Origin: Odobenus rosmarus divergens
Lineage: Eukaryota > Chordata > Mammalia > Carnivora > Odobenidae
Reading direction: 5' to 3'
DNA length: 64,000 bases
Assembly (NCBI RefSeq): GCF_000321225.1
Contig: NW_004450478.1
Span: forward strand, 1,458,073-1,522,072
A program made the translations under genes and the position numbers. Below are positions 38,690 through 49,859 of this stretch, piece after piece. Each line of letters begins with the position of its first letter. Within the stretch, counting starts at the first letter, position 1. The notes beneath the pieces were generated by a model. That model saw nothing but the letters and a program-made list of their open reading frames with translations, did not search any database and was not told where the DNA came from.

Positions 38690-40230
38690 ACTCCCACATC
38701 TATTTATGCAATCCATTTTATCCCCATACCCCATTCAATTCCCTTGCTCCTCAAAAGACCATCATTATAATGATTCAATGCATATCTTTTCATTTAGATG
38801 ATGGTAAAATATGCAGTTTTGTTTTGTCTACAAGTGCTTTTAATTTATGTAAATTGTATTGTATTAGAGATTTTTTCTTTTACTGTTTTTATGTGCAGCA
38901 CTAAGTATTTTCAAGAAGGAAACATTCACGTTGTTCCGTGTACACCTTCTGTGTTACTTTTCACAGATGTACAGTATTCCATGTGTGTATTCCATTACAG
39001 TTTACCTCCCCACTCCTCCAGTGATAGACATCTTGATTGTTCCAACTCTTGGCTAAACCAAATAGCGCTTCAAATGTACAAATTCTTATATATGACCCTT
39101 TATGAACCTGCATATGATTTTTCTGGAGAATATATACTTGTCATGGGACTTGCTAGGTCATAGGATATGGGTTCATTTGATAGAATTAAATAATGCCAGC
39201 TTACCCTCCAGAAGGCCTGTATCAGTTTCTATGCCATGATCAGTCTCTTCATGTCCCCACAACCTGCCCAACACTTGACCTTTCCAGCTTGCAACAGGTG
39301 ACAAGTGACATTTTACTCTTGCAGATTTGTCATCTCTCTGTTAACTTTATCCATAGTGTCTTTGTTGGTCAGGAATCTTCAATTGATTATTCAAATTAGT
39401 ATTTCCTTATAATTCCTGCTTTGGAGATTTGGTTCCAGAAATCATTTCTTATCTCTAAGTCATGGGGGTGGGCTTCTCCATTTTCTTCTACTACCTTTAT
39501 AATTTTTTTCTGGACATATAAACATCTTATTCAACTAGAGTTCACTTTTGATCCAGAATTTTTTTCTATATAATCAATTCTCACGGGCTAAAAACTCATC
39601 ATTTCCCATGAATCTAATATCGCCTTTATTGCATAAATTCCCATTAGTATATGAGGCTGCTTCTGAGCTCTCTGTTCTGTTTCAGTTGGCCCACTTGTTT
39701 TTATTATTCTAGCAGTATATGTATATCTTGATACCTGGCAGGGAGGTTCTTCCTTTCTACTTTTTCTTTTCAAAATTAAATTAGCTATTTTGGAGACATT
39801 TATTTCCTCATAAATATTTTAGAATATCAAGTATTTTTTTAAAATCCTACAGGAATTTCGATATATAATTCCACTGGAATTTATAGTTTAATTTTTGAAG
39901 AATTGAAAGTTCATAATATTAAGTCTATTTATTCAGATCATTTTTTTCCTTCGTAGAGTTTAAAATTTTTTCTCCAAGAAGTCTTGTATGTTCTCACTTA
40001 TGTTTATTTCTAGAGTCCTTAGAATATTTGTTGATATTCTTTTTGAAATTATATTGTTTAGTCCGTTATTTCTAGAATAGAGAAATACTATTTTTGAAGT
40101 TGAACTTGTATTTGGTACACTTGTTCCAATAATTTTACCATTAATACCATTGGGTTTGGGTTTTCAAGGCAGATGATTGTTTTATCTTCAAATAAGGTCA
40201 TGTTAATCTCCTTCTTTTTAATTCTTATAT

Positions 40231-40314
40231 ATCTTCTTCCTTCCTTACTTCCTTCCTTCCTCCCTCCCTCCCTCCCTACCTACCTACCTCTCTCTCTCTC
40301 TCTCTCTTTCTTTC
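40231..40314 (+). repeat. Compound (CTTC)n-(CTCC)n-(CTAC)n-(CT)n pyrimidine tract
   Basis: Successive tetranucleotide blocks TTCCTTCC, CCTCCCTC, CTACCTAC and a (CT) run, all pyrimidine-dominated on the + strand. Confidence 0.9.
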
Positions 40315-40979
40315 ACTAATTTTGGTCAGAACCTCCAGTACTATCTTTAAAGGTAGAAATGAAAGTTAAATATTCTCAAATTGTTCTTCATCTTAAAAGG
40401 AATACAACTCAAATTTCTCTATTAAGTAAAATGCTTGCTGTGGGTTTTTGGTTTTTAATCTTTACAATTCCTGCCAAAATAGAGAGACTAATGACTAGCC
40501 ACACTGTATCCATCATCGTTTTACAACTATTGCAATATATGGGTAATTTTGTTTCCTCTGCACCCTCTCCACTCCCCTTCCCAGACAATAGTTTATTTTG
40601 AAACAAATCCCAGACATCATATGATTTCATTTGTAAACCTTTTAGAGTGTAACTCTGAGAGAGATGGATTTATAAACTTTACTAAGTTAAATAAGTTCCC
40701 TTTTATTTTTAGTTAGCTAGAAGTCTTTACCATAAAAAGATTTTGAACTTTACAAATGCTTTTTTCTGCATTAATAAAATTATGTGGATTTTTTTTCCTC
40801 AAATTTTTTTTTTGGTATATGACATTACTAGATTTTCTTTTCATAGAACTTCCTTGCATCACTAAGATAAAAACTATGTGATTATTTGGGGATATTTTTC
40901 AATACTCTGTTGGATTTGTTTAGTTATGATTTTTAGGTCTATGTTCATAAATGATATGGACCTATAATTGTATTTTCTT

Positions 40980-41172
40980 TTTTTTTTAAAGGTTTTATTT
41001 ATTTATTTGAGAGAGAGAATGAGAGACAGAGAGCATGAGAGGGAAGAGGGTCAGAGGGAGAAGCAGACCCCCCGCTGAGCAGGGAGCCCGATGCGGGACT
41101 CGATCCTGGGACTCCAGGATCATGACCTGAGCCGAAGGCAGTCGCCTAACCAACTGAGCCACCCAGGCGCCC
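40980..41172 (-). mobile_element. tRNA-derived carnivore SINE
   Basis: Tail TTTTTTTAAAGGTTTTATTT, body AAGCAGACCCCCCGCTGAGC, head ACTGAGCCACCCAGGCGCCC. The duplication TATAATTGTATTTTCTT (17 bp, perfect) lies at 40963-40979 and 41173-41189. It inserted into the old antisense L1. Confidence 0.95.
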
Positions 41173-41618
41173 TATAATTGTATTTTCTTATACTTATCTG
41201 GTTTTTAGAGTTGAGATTACTGGATAAAATAGAACTGGATAACTTTCACATGTTTTCAGTTTTCTGGAACAACTTGTGTAAGCTAGGAATTACTTCTCCT
41301 AGCTGTTTACAACATCCTCCTGGACTTGTTTCTCTTCTTATTGACTATTTCCAGTTTGGGCCTGAAGTCTTTTACCTTTTAATTCTGGGACATCTGTTTT
41401 CATTACTTTTGAGACATTTTTGCTAACTGTTTTTTCTTTCTTTCTTCTGCTGTCCAGATTTTGACCCCTTTGTTTCATGTGCTGATACCCCTTAAGAAGT
41501 ATGCACATTTTTACTTACATTTATTAAATTCTTATTTTGTTTCCTCTTGGTTCTTTTTAATGATTTCTCTTTTCACAGTTCATTTTGCTACTGTCTTCTA
41601 TTATTTCCTTGAGTATAT

Positions 41619-41777
41619 ATTTTTTAAAGATTTTATTTATTTGAGAGAGAGAGAGCATGGGGTGCAGAGGGAGAGGGAGAAGCAGGGAGCCTGATGTGGG
41701 GCTCAAATCCCGGGACCTTGGGATTGTGACCTGAGCCGAAGACAGATGCTTAACTGACTGAGCCACCCAGGTGCCCC
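41619..41777 (-). mobile_element. tRNA-derived carnivore SINE, internally shortened
   Basis: TTTTTTAAAGATTTTATTTA, GAGAAGCAGGGAGCCTGATG, ACTGAGCCACCCAGGTGCCC. The duplication TTCCTTGAGTATAT lies at 41605-41618 and 41778-41791. It lacks part of the body relative to the copy at 40980. Confidence 0.93.
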
Positions 41778-41821
41778 TTCCTTGAGTATATTCATCATGC
41801 TTTTTAAAAATTCCTAGTGCA

Positions 41822-41986
41822 GGAGCGCCTGGGTGGCTCAGTCGGTTAAGCATCTGCCTTCAGCTCAGGTCATGATCCTAGGGTCCTGGGATCGAGTCCC
41901 GCATCAGAGCCTGCTTCTCCCTCTGCTTGTGCTTTCTCTCTCTCTCTCTCTCTCTAATAAATAAATAAATAAATAATCTCAAAAAC
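41822..41986 (+). mobile_element. tRNA-derived carnivore SINE, internally shortened
   Basis: Head GAGCGCCTGGGTGGCTCAGT, GGGATCGAGTCCCGCATCAG, a (CT)n run and AATAAATAAATAAATAAATA. The duplication ATTCCTAGTGCA lies at 41810-41821 and 41987-41998. It is 44 bp from the preceding SINE and opposite in orientation. Confidence 0.95.
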
Positions 41987-41998
41987 ATTCCTAGTGCA

Positions 41999-42860
41999 TT
42001 AGTTTTAGAGGTCAGTGTGCTATCCTTTGTACCATGATCCATTAGTTTAAGTAGCATCATATAAGTCTTTTACTTTGTTGCCTTACTTTTACTTTGTTTG
42101 CCTCCTACTGGAGGTAGCTGTACTTTTCATGTGTCCCCCGTTTTGTTCTTTGAGCTTAAGTTCTCCTGCCCATAATATTTATTGCAGCTGGTATGCTATT
42201 TGCGGAAGACCAGTCCTGCAGGTGTATCCAAGGAGGTGGTAGAGAATGAGTTCCGGGCATCAGAAAACCATTTTCAATCATTTCCCTCTGCTGCCCCTCT
42301 AGCAGGTGGTTTCTCTGGTCAGAATTTCACTCCCTAAACTCTTAGGAAGTAAAGCCTTGGGAGGAGGCACTTCTCTCCATTATAATCCATCAAACTTGAA
42401 GTTTGAGAGGGAATAGGGGGAAGGAGTGAATGTCAGATGTGATATAATCTCACACCTCTGCTCATCAAGTCTTCATCTGAGCAGGACATTATTCCTCCCC
42501 ACCCCAGATTAAGCAAGCTGATTCCTGGGGTGGACTTTACTACATCCTGAACAGGAATGGGGGAAGCAGTGATTGTCCTAGGGGTCACAGGGAAGAGGCA
42601 GGAGGAAGACAGGAACACTTTCCTCCATTTTGTTGTCTCAGGGAAGCCTCTGGACCCACCCTCCCCACACTCCAGGGGTCCTGTCCCTTGCCACCACTGG
42701 CCAGACCAGTACAAAACAGCTTTCACAATCCCCTTCACACAAGTTTTTATTATCTGTTCTTTTGAAGCTTTATCCCCCCTTTTTTGTTTTTGTTTTTTTT
42801 TTAAGCATCACTTCCTCTAAGCCCAGGAGAAATGACCGGTAAAAATGAAACACTTTTTTT
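41999..42860. other. intron, unnamed, GC-richer from 42180
   Basis: 42180-42760 has raised G+C (TTTGCGGAAGACCAGTCCTG, CACCCTCCCCACACTCCAGG) and overlapping 70-100 aa ORFs on both strands. It could be the 5' portion of the antisense L1 or another old element. No splice-bounded frame fits the split gene. Confidence 0.4.
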
Positions 42861-43336
42861 GTGATAGTTTTTATCCGCACATTCGCTTTCTGCAGTTTGA
42901 AACCATCCCACCCCCCGTCCCGCCCCCAAAGACTTCTGGAAGCAGATGATCCTCCTTCTGATGAATCAGCAGAAGGTCAATAGTGACCTAATGCTACATC
43001 ACAGTGCCTATGTCATTCGCTTCACTTCCTCCCTCACATAAGTATTTTATCTCACATCATCACAAGAAGAAGGGTGAGTACAGCACAATAAGATATTTTG
43101 AGAGGGACAGAGACCACATTCACATAACTTTTATTACAACCCACTGTTACAATTGTTCTGTTTTATTGTTATTGTTGTTCATCTCTTACTGTGTCTAATT
43201 TATAAAATAAACTTTATCTTAGCTGCATATGTATAAGAAAAAACATAGTACGTCTAAGGTCGGGTACTCTCTGTGGTTTCAGGTGTCCCCTGGTGGTCTT
43301 GGTCATATCTCCCCTGTGGATAATAGGAGACTACTG
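42861..43336 (-). mobile_element. Second Tigger-like non-autonomous DNA transposon, inverted
   Basis: The reverse complement of the 33698 element's text is recognisable throughout: AGGTCAATAGTGACCTAATG, CACATCATCACAAGAAGAAG, TTATTGTTATTGTTGTTCAT, TTATAAAATAAACTTTATCT. The right end ...GGAGACTACTG is followed by TA (43337-43338). The left end near 42861 is degraded (TAGTTTTTATCCGCACATTC). Confidence 0.82.
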
Positions 43337-45084
43337 TATTTCCTGAAAATCAAGCATGAGACAAGAAAGCTCTTTGTGATTTGGTTTTCTTTAGGTTTTC
43401 ATGCTTTATTCACTATTTTGTTTCTTATTCATATCCTTGTCACGTCTGCAGGACAGAGGCAAACTGTAGGTGTAACACAGGAAAGTATGCAGTTCTTTTC
43501 ATTTTTATCCTCTCCTCGGGATTTGTCTTTTCAAGATCTTGCCTGATTATTCTGGACAATACCATTATCTGCTCTCAAAGGGAGGTAGTGCAACTTCCTG
43601 GGTTAATGTGCCAGAGAGCGATTATTTCTTACGAGGTCAAAGTTATATTTGATGCTACAGAGAGATTTCTGAAAACAAGGGAGTATCTATTTACCCTTCA
43701 AGTGAAGTACTTATTGCTTCAGCTAAAACAAATGGATTATACTTATCTGTTAAATCACTTGACCATCTTCCAAAATACTGCTTCCTTCTGATATTTTTAG
43801 ATGTGAAAAATACATGGAAATTGTTCTCAGTGCTAATGTGGAGGACAGGACCAAGATCCACTTTAAAGACTAACAATGTGACATCAAAGTTTTATTAAAC
43901 ACTGTTTTTAAATTCCACAAAACATAGTTGCGTGTGTGTGTGTGTGTGTGTGTGTGTAAGGAGTTCTCAATTCAAAGGCTGAATGACTTAGTTAAATCAG
44001 TAGTGATTTATGCACTGTGCAGTGAGGCAAACCCACTAAACTGGTTACAGTGGCCATTTATAGATATTCTGGCAGCTAAAGGAGGTATGAAAGTAATAAC
44101 AAATATAACTATGAGCTCATTTATTTACAATTAGGTTTGCTGCTGAGATACTTTCTTTACTAAAGCTTTGGAGAGAGTTGAAAAATATCAAGAAATGCAA
44201 ATTTGAGAAATAATGGCAAGTAGATGCTTTGTAAACTAAATTTTTCTAAACTCTCCTTCTATACAATAAAAATAATTTCGAATTTAGGTGTTAGGTGTTT
44301 CCAAAGGATTTTCAAATTTAAAAGCGGGGGGAAGATGGAAGAAGGGAAAGAAAATTAATAGCACATGTAAACATGCTTACTATATCCTTTGATTCAATTT
44401 TAAACAACCATTTTTGCAGCTAAGGCAATGTCATTTTCTTGGTGCGTATAATAAATCCAATTTTAAGTGATATTTTATTCAAAAACTTCTTCCCTTAAAA
44501 AGCTTTCAATTCAATTATAAAACACCCCAGTTTTATCTATGAATTCAAGAGTGGAACTCTTGCACAACCACCATAACTGTAACTTTCGGTCAAATGCGTC
44601 CATGGCTGTCTTTATACACAGGTCATATAGATTAACTGCAATAGATGTCATAAATTTAAATTTGGCTCTTACAGTAAAAAGTCACAATTTATCCCTTCAT
44701 CCATTCTAGTTATCCAGCAGAGAGGAAACTCTCATATCTGTAACTTCTTTATGACGTCTGGAGATTCTTTATACCTGTGATCATAGCAGACTGCTTTGAT
44801 GAAAATTTATTGCTGGAGTGATTTGTGACTTCCAGCAGGAAGACCTGTCAAAAGTCTTATTTGGTCTAGTTGAGACATAACTTAAATGAATTCATTGTTT
44901 GACCGGCCACCATCCCACATTTAAAGATGTTCATTTGTTGATATTTGGTATTCAAAAGTTATATGAAGATGATTCCTCGAATGTAATCAGTTCATGATAA
45001 ATGTGTCTTGGATTGAATTCCATCAAGGATCATTTAGGACATTTTTTTGAAGAAGTAAAACTGTCTTTATTTGGAGATGACATG
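43337..45084. other. intron, unnamed, with a 136-aa ORF
   Basis: The + strand ORF at 43381-43791 (136 aa, Cys/Phe/Leu-rich) begins just after the Tigger-like element. I see no domain, no good splice context and no start-site evidence. The rest is AT-rich intron. Confidence 0.4.
43930..43957 (+). repeat. (GT)n microsatellite
   Basis: About fourteen GT units following TTGC, ending at TAAGG. Confidence 0.92.
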
Positions 45085-45235
45085 CTCTTTTTAATTGAAG
45101 TATAATTGGCATACAGTATCTTGTTAGTTTCAGGCATATAGCCTAGTGATTTGAGACTTTAATACCTTATGAAATGACCCCCGTGCTAAGTCTAGTTACT
45201 AGCATCATTTAAAAATGTTTAACTGTGTGAAGAAA
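45085..45235 (-). mobile_element. Old LINE-1 3' UTR fragment
   Basis: TTTTTAATTGAAGTATAATT, GTTAGTTTCAGGCATATAGC, CTAGTGATTTGAGACTTTAA and GCTAAGTCTAGTTACTAGCA are the familiar reversed L1 3' UTR phrases. Confidence 0.75.
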
Positions 45236-46514
45236 TGGCCCGAATCTATCTAATCCCTAACCATTCTAACTTAGCTCATATATTTAGTAATGGTCCTCCA
45301 GTGGCCTTCTGGCAAATGCAGTAGACAGATGTCATTGTTTGAATCTCTGGACAGCCGCTCTGATAGAAAAGGGAAAACATGGGGCACTGAAGCTTTTTCT
45401 TAAGTCAGTATCTGTAAGAATCATCTCTCATGGAAACCCAAGTTAAAGCAAGCTCCTGCCCAGGCTGAGGCTCTAAATCACCAGCTCTCTACCACCACGG
45501 CGGTGGCCTTCTGGGGGTCATCCTTCCATCTCCAGTGCCTGCGGTTCCCTCTCACTCCCGGGAGATCAGCAGATGTTCATGGAGGAGGGCATGAACATTG
45601 GCAAAGCAAGGGATGTTGTGATTTACAAAGACCCTTTTTAAAGAATGCATGTATCTCTTACTCGGTTTTGGAGACATACCACAGTTGCAGGGATGAAGTT
45701 AGCCTCATTTGTCATCTGTATTTATGCAGGGTCTTTCATAATGTTGGGTGAGATTGCTCACATATTCCCAGGGTAAAAATGAATAATGCTTCTGGATGCA
45801 GGTTAAAGTCACAGTATGGTTTGTCAACCTTAGGAAGTGCTCTTCTTCTGATCCCCATTTTATGTCTAAAACTGCAGACTATGGACCTGACCTTGTAAAA
45901 GACTTTTTCACTGAGCATCTGGCCCTTCTGCAGGCCCCGGAGATTTATGTCAGCTCGTGGAAGGAATGTGAATAAAAGTCTGCTCTCGGGAGTTTGTAAA
46001 ACGAGTTGATGTATTACTTAATCTATTCTTACTTGGATTAAATTTAAAAATTGCTTCAGGGTGTTCATTTTAAAGTTTGATATTATATAAATAAAAATTA
46101 TAGGTAACAAGCATAAAATTAAATAAACAAGTGGCCAAAGCTGACACAATAAAAACTAAGTAATAATTGAAAACTGAAATGTATCTAATCAGCCCACACT
46201 GGTGTGAAATGTTATTTCAGAAATATATTTGCTCTAGAAAAAGAATGATTGTTTTGCAACTGCACGTGATTTTTAAATAATTTTACAATAATTTTATTAT
46301 TCTGTATTGATACTGCTGATTGCAACTTTGTCTCTGATTTCCAAAATTTTCATTAACTCATTCATTTCATTTGTTCATTCCCAGCTTTGTTCCATGAAAG
46401 ATTTGTCAGGTAATTATATACATTCATTAATTCTTAATACTGCACCTGGATTATTATCCTAAATAGGGAGAGAATTATTCATTAATCATAGTCATGTTTA
46501 TTTGATCAAAAATG
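45236..46514. other. intron, nothing named
   Basis: 45470-45620 is GC-richer (CCACCACGGCGGTGGCCTTC, the first 14 bases of which are nearly self-complementary). The remainder is AT-rich. No element named. Confidence 0.45.
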
Positions 46515-46640
46515 ATCATTTAAACATGTGACCATAAGCTTCAGAACAGCAAGAAATATGTCTATCTCCCTACAGCCTCAGAAAATGCCGGGCACATGGC
46601 AGGCACTCAAACAAAGTTTATCAATGATAGGTTGTCTATC
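46515..46640 (+). mobile_element. L2 3'-end fragment
   Basis: AGAACAGCAAGAAATATGTC, TCCCTACAGCCTCAGAAAAT and CGGGCACATGGCAGGCACTC followed by AAACAAAGTTTATC match the order of the conserved L2 terminus (CCCAGCGCCTAGCA, CTGGCACATAGTAGGCACTC, AATAAATATTTG). Confidence 0.65.
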
Positions 46641-49145
46641 ATTATCATTTCTGTTAAAGGTATCTCATTAAAACATGCAAAGAAACTTTCCTGTTGACAA
46701 AATAGATTTAAGAATAGGTTCTGCAACAAAAGATAAATATGAGGAATTTACCTATAACATCTTTGTTAATTCAGGCGTGTCTTTTCTGAAATAATGTAGT
46801 GAACTGATTAATATATGCAAATAAAATTAGCTAGTATGTATGCATTATATATATATTACACATATATAAAATGTGTTACAATGACAACATAATGTAAAAC
46901 TTAACCCTAATAAATAAATTTGCTAATTATTATTTCCTTTAACAGTACAAAACGGATGGGCAAGTATTAATTATATATCCAGAAAAATGGAGGTTAGCTA
47001 ATACTCAGGGATTTCAGTGTGAAATCAGAGGAGGTAAATGAATTCCTTCAGTATGTTTGAAAGATGGAAAGGGAATTTCTCAGTGGCTTTTGGATGTTAG
47101 GATGTGTATTTATTTCCCTCTCCTTTGCTTCTCTCCTTCGCCGGTCTTGTTCAGAGCCTGCTTCTCTCTGGCGCCATCTAGTGGATGCCTGTTCGAGGAT
47201 GAGAAGGGGTCCAGATGAGGACTTGGCAAAGATCAAGTGTTACTTCTCCAAACTGGAGCCTAGGAATCCATGGCATATGGACGTCATGGAAACGCATAAA
47301 TTAGTTAATGCAGTCTCATCCAGCATGGGAGCATTGCTCTGATTATTTTTTTTTTTTTACCTCGCTGATCATAAGTTAAAAGATAAAGATAAAGACAAAG
47401 ATAAGATACAGGGTGTTTAGAGCAAAAAATGAGCATGGAAAAACAACTAATATAAGCAATGTTTCAAATACTTTAATCATCCATAGACGCATAGATTACA
47501 GAGCAGCTGTAATCCCTTCCTTTGCTACCCTCTATCCAATATAGAATGTTAAGATGGAGCTTTGGGTAATAGACCCATGAATTAAGGCAAAACTCTCTGC
47601 TATCTTCCTGAATTTTTCCACTTCTGTTCAGGAACCTAGAGAGTTACTAAATTTAATTTTATAAATCTTGATTCCTAGATTTTGACAACAAGTCTCACCT
47701 GAGTTTTTCTTCACTGTGTAATGATAAATATCTTCTGAGGATGGGAAAATATGTTGGGAGAAAAAAAATCAGATAAAGTCAGCAAAGAATCAAGAGAACA
47801 AAAACAAAGAAGAAAAATGTATTGGCCCAAATGTGCTTAAAATCCTTGAAAGAAAGGATTACATTTATTTTTTTATTTAAAAAGGAAACAAATCTTTAGT
47901 GCCTGACACAATACCTAGTATTTAGAAGACAGGAGAAGAGAAATGGCTCGGAAGAGACTCCACTCATCAAATTGCTGAAAAAATAATTAGTAATAAAAAT
48001 AACCCCTTTATAAAGAGGTATGTGAATGCAAAGTAATAGCAATGAAGACAAAAGCAATAAATGTCTTAAAAAGTTAATGACTTTAATGCTTAAGTTTATT
48101 ATAAGATATTTACCCAGTGGAGAAGACATGATATTTACAATTTTACTTTGGTTGTAGAAACAAAATAATTTTCCACCAGTACATTTTGAAGCTTATTACA
48201 TGTCCACCATTTTAAACATTTCTATTAAAAATTTCCTTTATTCTTATAGTTGAGCTCTATCTCAAAGACTGTGACAAATTCTAAATATAAAATATCCCCA
48301 AATGTGCCAACTAGGTAAAACTGATTTGTCTGCTAAAAGGAGACAGAGTTTTGCTCCCTTCGGGAGAAAATCTGACTTGCATTTGTCTTATGTGATTTAT
48401 GCAGTGTAAGTTTAAAATGAAATACAGCCTTTTCCCTCCCATATATTAAAATGTGGTTTAAAATTGGAAAGAAACAGCAGTCTTTTGTCACTGAGGAAAC
48501 TCACACAGCCATGAGATAAAGCAAAACAAGAATACTGTATTGCCCCCAAGTGATCTTTTTTGATATTGCACTAACAGCCTGAGTGGTCCAACACTGGAAG
48601 GAAAAAAGGCAAAAATGCTTATAGACAGCGGCACTTTGACCCTTGTGATACATTTTGATATGGAACTGAAAATGTGTCTTTCATTTTTCTGAGTGCTACT
48701 AAGGCAGATGAAGATGGATTCTTTCACAGGATTCGGCACACATACATCCTGCTGCGTTCTATATCTGCTGCAAGATACAGATAGATTTCCTTGCTTTTGT
48801 CTGTGCGGTCTCTATGGAGCATCAGCCTGATTCACTCGTTCTCTGAGTTCCCTCTTTACTGATGCAGAGCATCCTCAGACCCACCCCTCTCGCCTCTTTG
48901 TGCTCTCATCCCCCCACCAGACTTAAGAAAGCAGTTCTTAGAAGCTCTGTGAAGCAGGTCTTTAAAATTGGGAGCAAGGGACTGCAAACAGGAGAGGAAA
49001 TCCCAGGTGTCCCTGTATATTTCTATATTCAGATGCCGTGTGGCTTCCTCTCTAAACCAGCTTTGCCATGCCTGGTCTCTACTCTTCCAGAATCCAATAG
49101 TTCCAATACACAGCCTCCACTACCCATTTAAAAATGTACTGTACT
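46641..49145. other. intron, nothing named
   Basis: AT-rich intron with a short A-rich (AAAGAT)n-like run at 47381-47407. A 92-aa + ORF at 47064-47342 and an 89-aa + ORF at 48862-49131 show no domains. No splice-bounded frame of phase 0/0 was noticed that would insert between exons c and d. Confidence 0.45.
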
Positions 49146-49310
49146 GGGGCACCTGGGTGGCTCAGTCGGTCAAGCAGCCAACTCTTGATCTCGGCTCAGG
49201 TCACGATCTCAGGGTTGTGAAATCAAACCATGTTTTGGGTTCCATGCTGGGTGCGGAGCCTGCTCAAGATTCTCTCTCTCCGCCCCTCCTGCCCCTTTCT
49301 CTCTCTCGAA
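49146..49310 (+). mobile_element. Older tRNA-derived SINE
   Basis: GGGGCACCTGGGTGGCTCAG, GCAGCCAACTCTTGATCTCG, GGGTTGTGAAATCAAACCAT, a CTCTCTCTCCGCCCCTCCTG body and an A-rich end. Same older subtype as the copy at 24633. Flanking AGTACT-like words may be a decayed duplication. Confidence 0.88.
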
Positions 49311-49754
49311 AAAGAGTACTATACCAAAGTGAACTCTACCAGAAATTTTATTCCTGATTTATTTGAAAGGTATGAGAATTTTCCCATGTGCTTGATTACC
49401 CAAACCGTCTACATAAAGAGTATGTATTCAAGTCACAAAGAGTGAAATCATTACTCTAAACTCAGAAGTCACAGAAGAAAAACAGTATGCTAAGGAAATA
49501 TATTACATTTTCATGCTTTCAGTGAGTTACTGTTAAAGTGAAAAGAAATGTGATTTTAAAATATGAATAGAACAATGATGACATCTTTTCAGTCTGGGTG
49601 ATAAGCAAATATCTGGTTGCACTTTTACTCTAAAGGAAAGAGAAGTAAATCACTAGCACTGGATCTATAGTGCTGGATCTACAAGACTAAAATGAAAATC
49701 CCAAGGCATGTTGACTTCTTGGGGCCTGGGGATGGATGTTCACTAGGAATGTTC

Positions 49755-49840
49755 TTGTACCAACGGTCCGACCTCAGGCAAGTCTTCTGATCTCTCCAAA
49801 CCACTTCCTGATCTATAAAATAGGAATAGTTTCCAATGGG
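49755..49840 (+). mobile_element. MIR-like fragment
   Basis: GACCTCAGGCAAGTCTTCTG, ATCTCTCCAAACCACTTCCT and GATCTATAAAATAGGAATAG parallel MIR (GACCTTGGGCAAGTTACTTA ... CTCATCTGTAAAATGGGGAT). Confidence 0.55.
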
Positions 49841-49859
49841 TTTCCAAGTGAGGTTTTTC

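Larger units (their letters stand above)
38690..41460 (-). mobile_element. Old LINE-1 (L1M/HAL1-like), antisense, interrupted
   Basis: Read on the minus strand, this is L1 3' UTR and ORF2 text. The + strand shows AGTATTCCATGTGTGTATTC, TCCAGTGATAGACATCTTGA and TGCTAGGTCATAGGATATGG, and farther on GTTCATAAATGATATGGACC and TTCTGGAACAACTTGTGTAA, all known reversed L1 phrases. It is heavily diverged and broken by a microsatellite and a SINE. Continuity across 39420-40900 is an inference, and more than one element may be involved. Nothing in it is a functional ORF. Confidence 0.6.
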
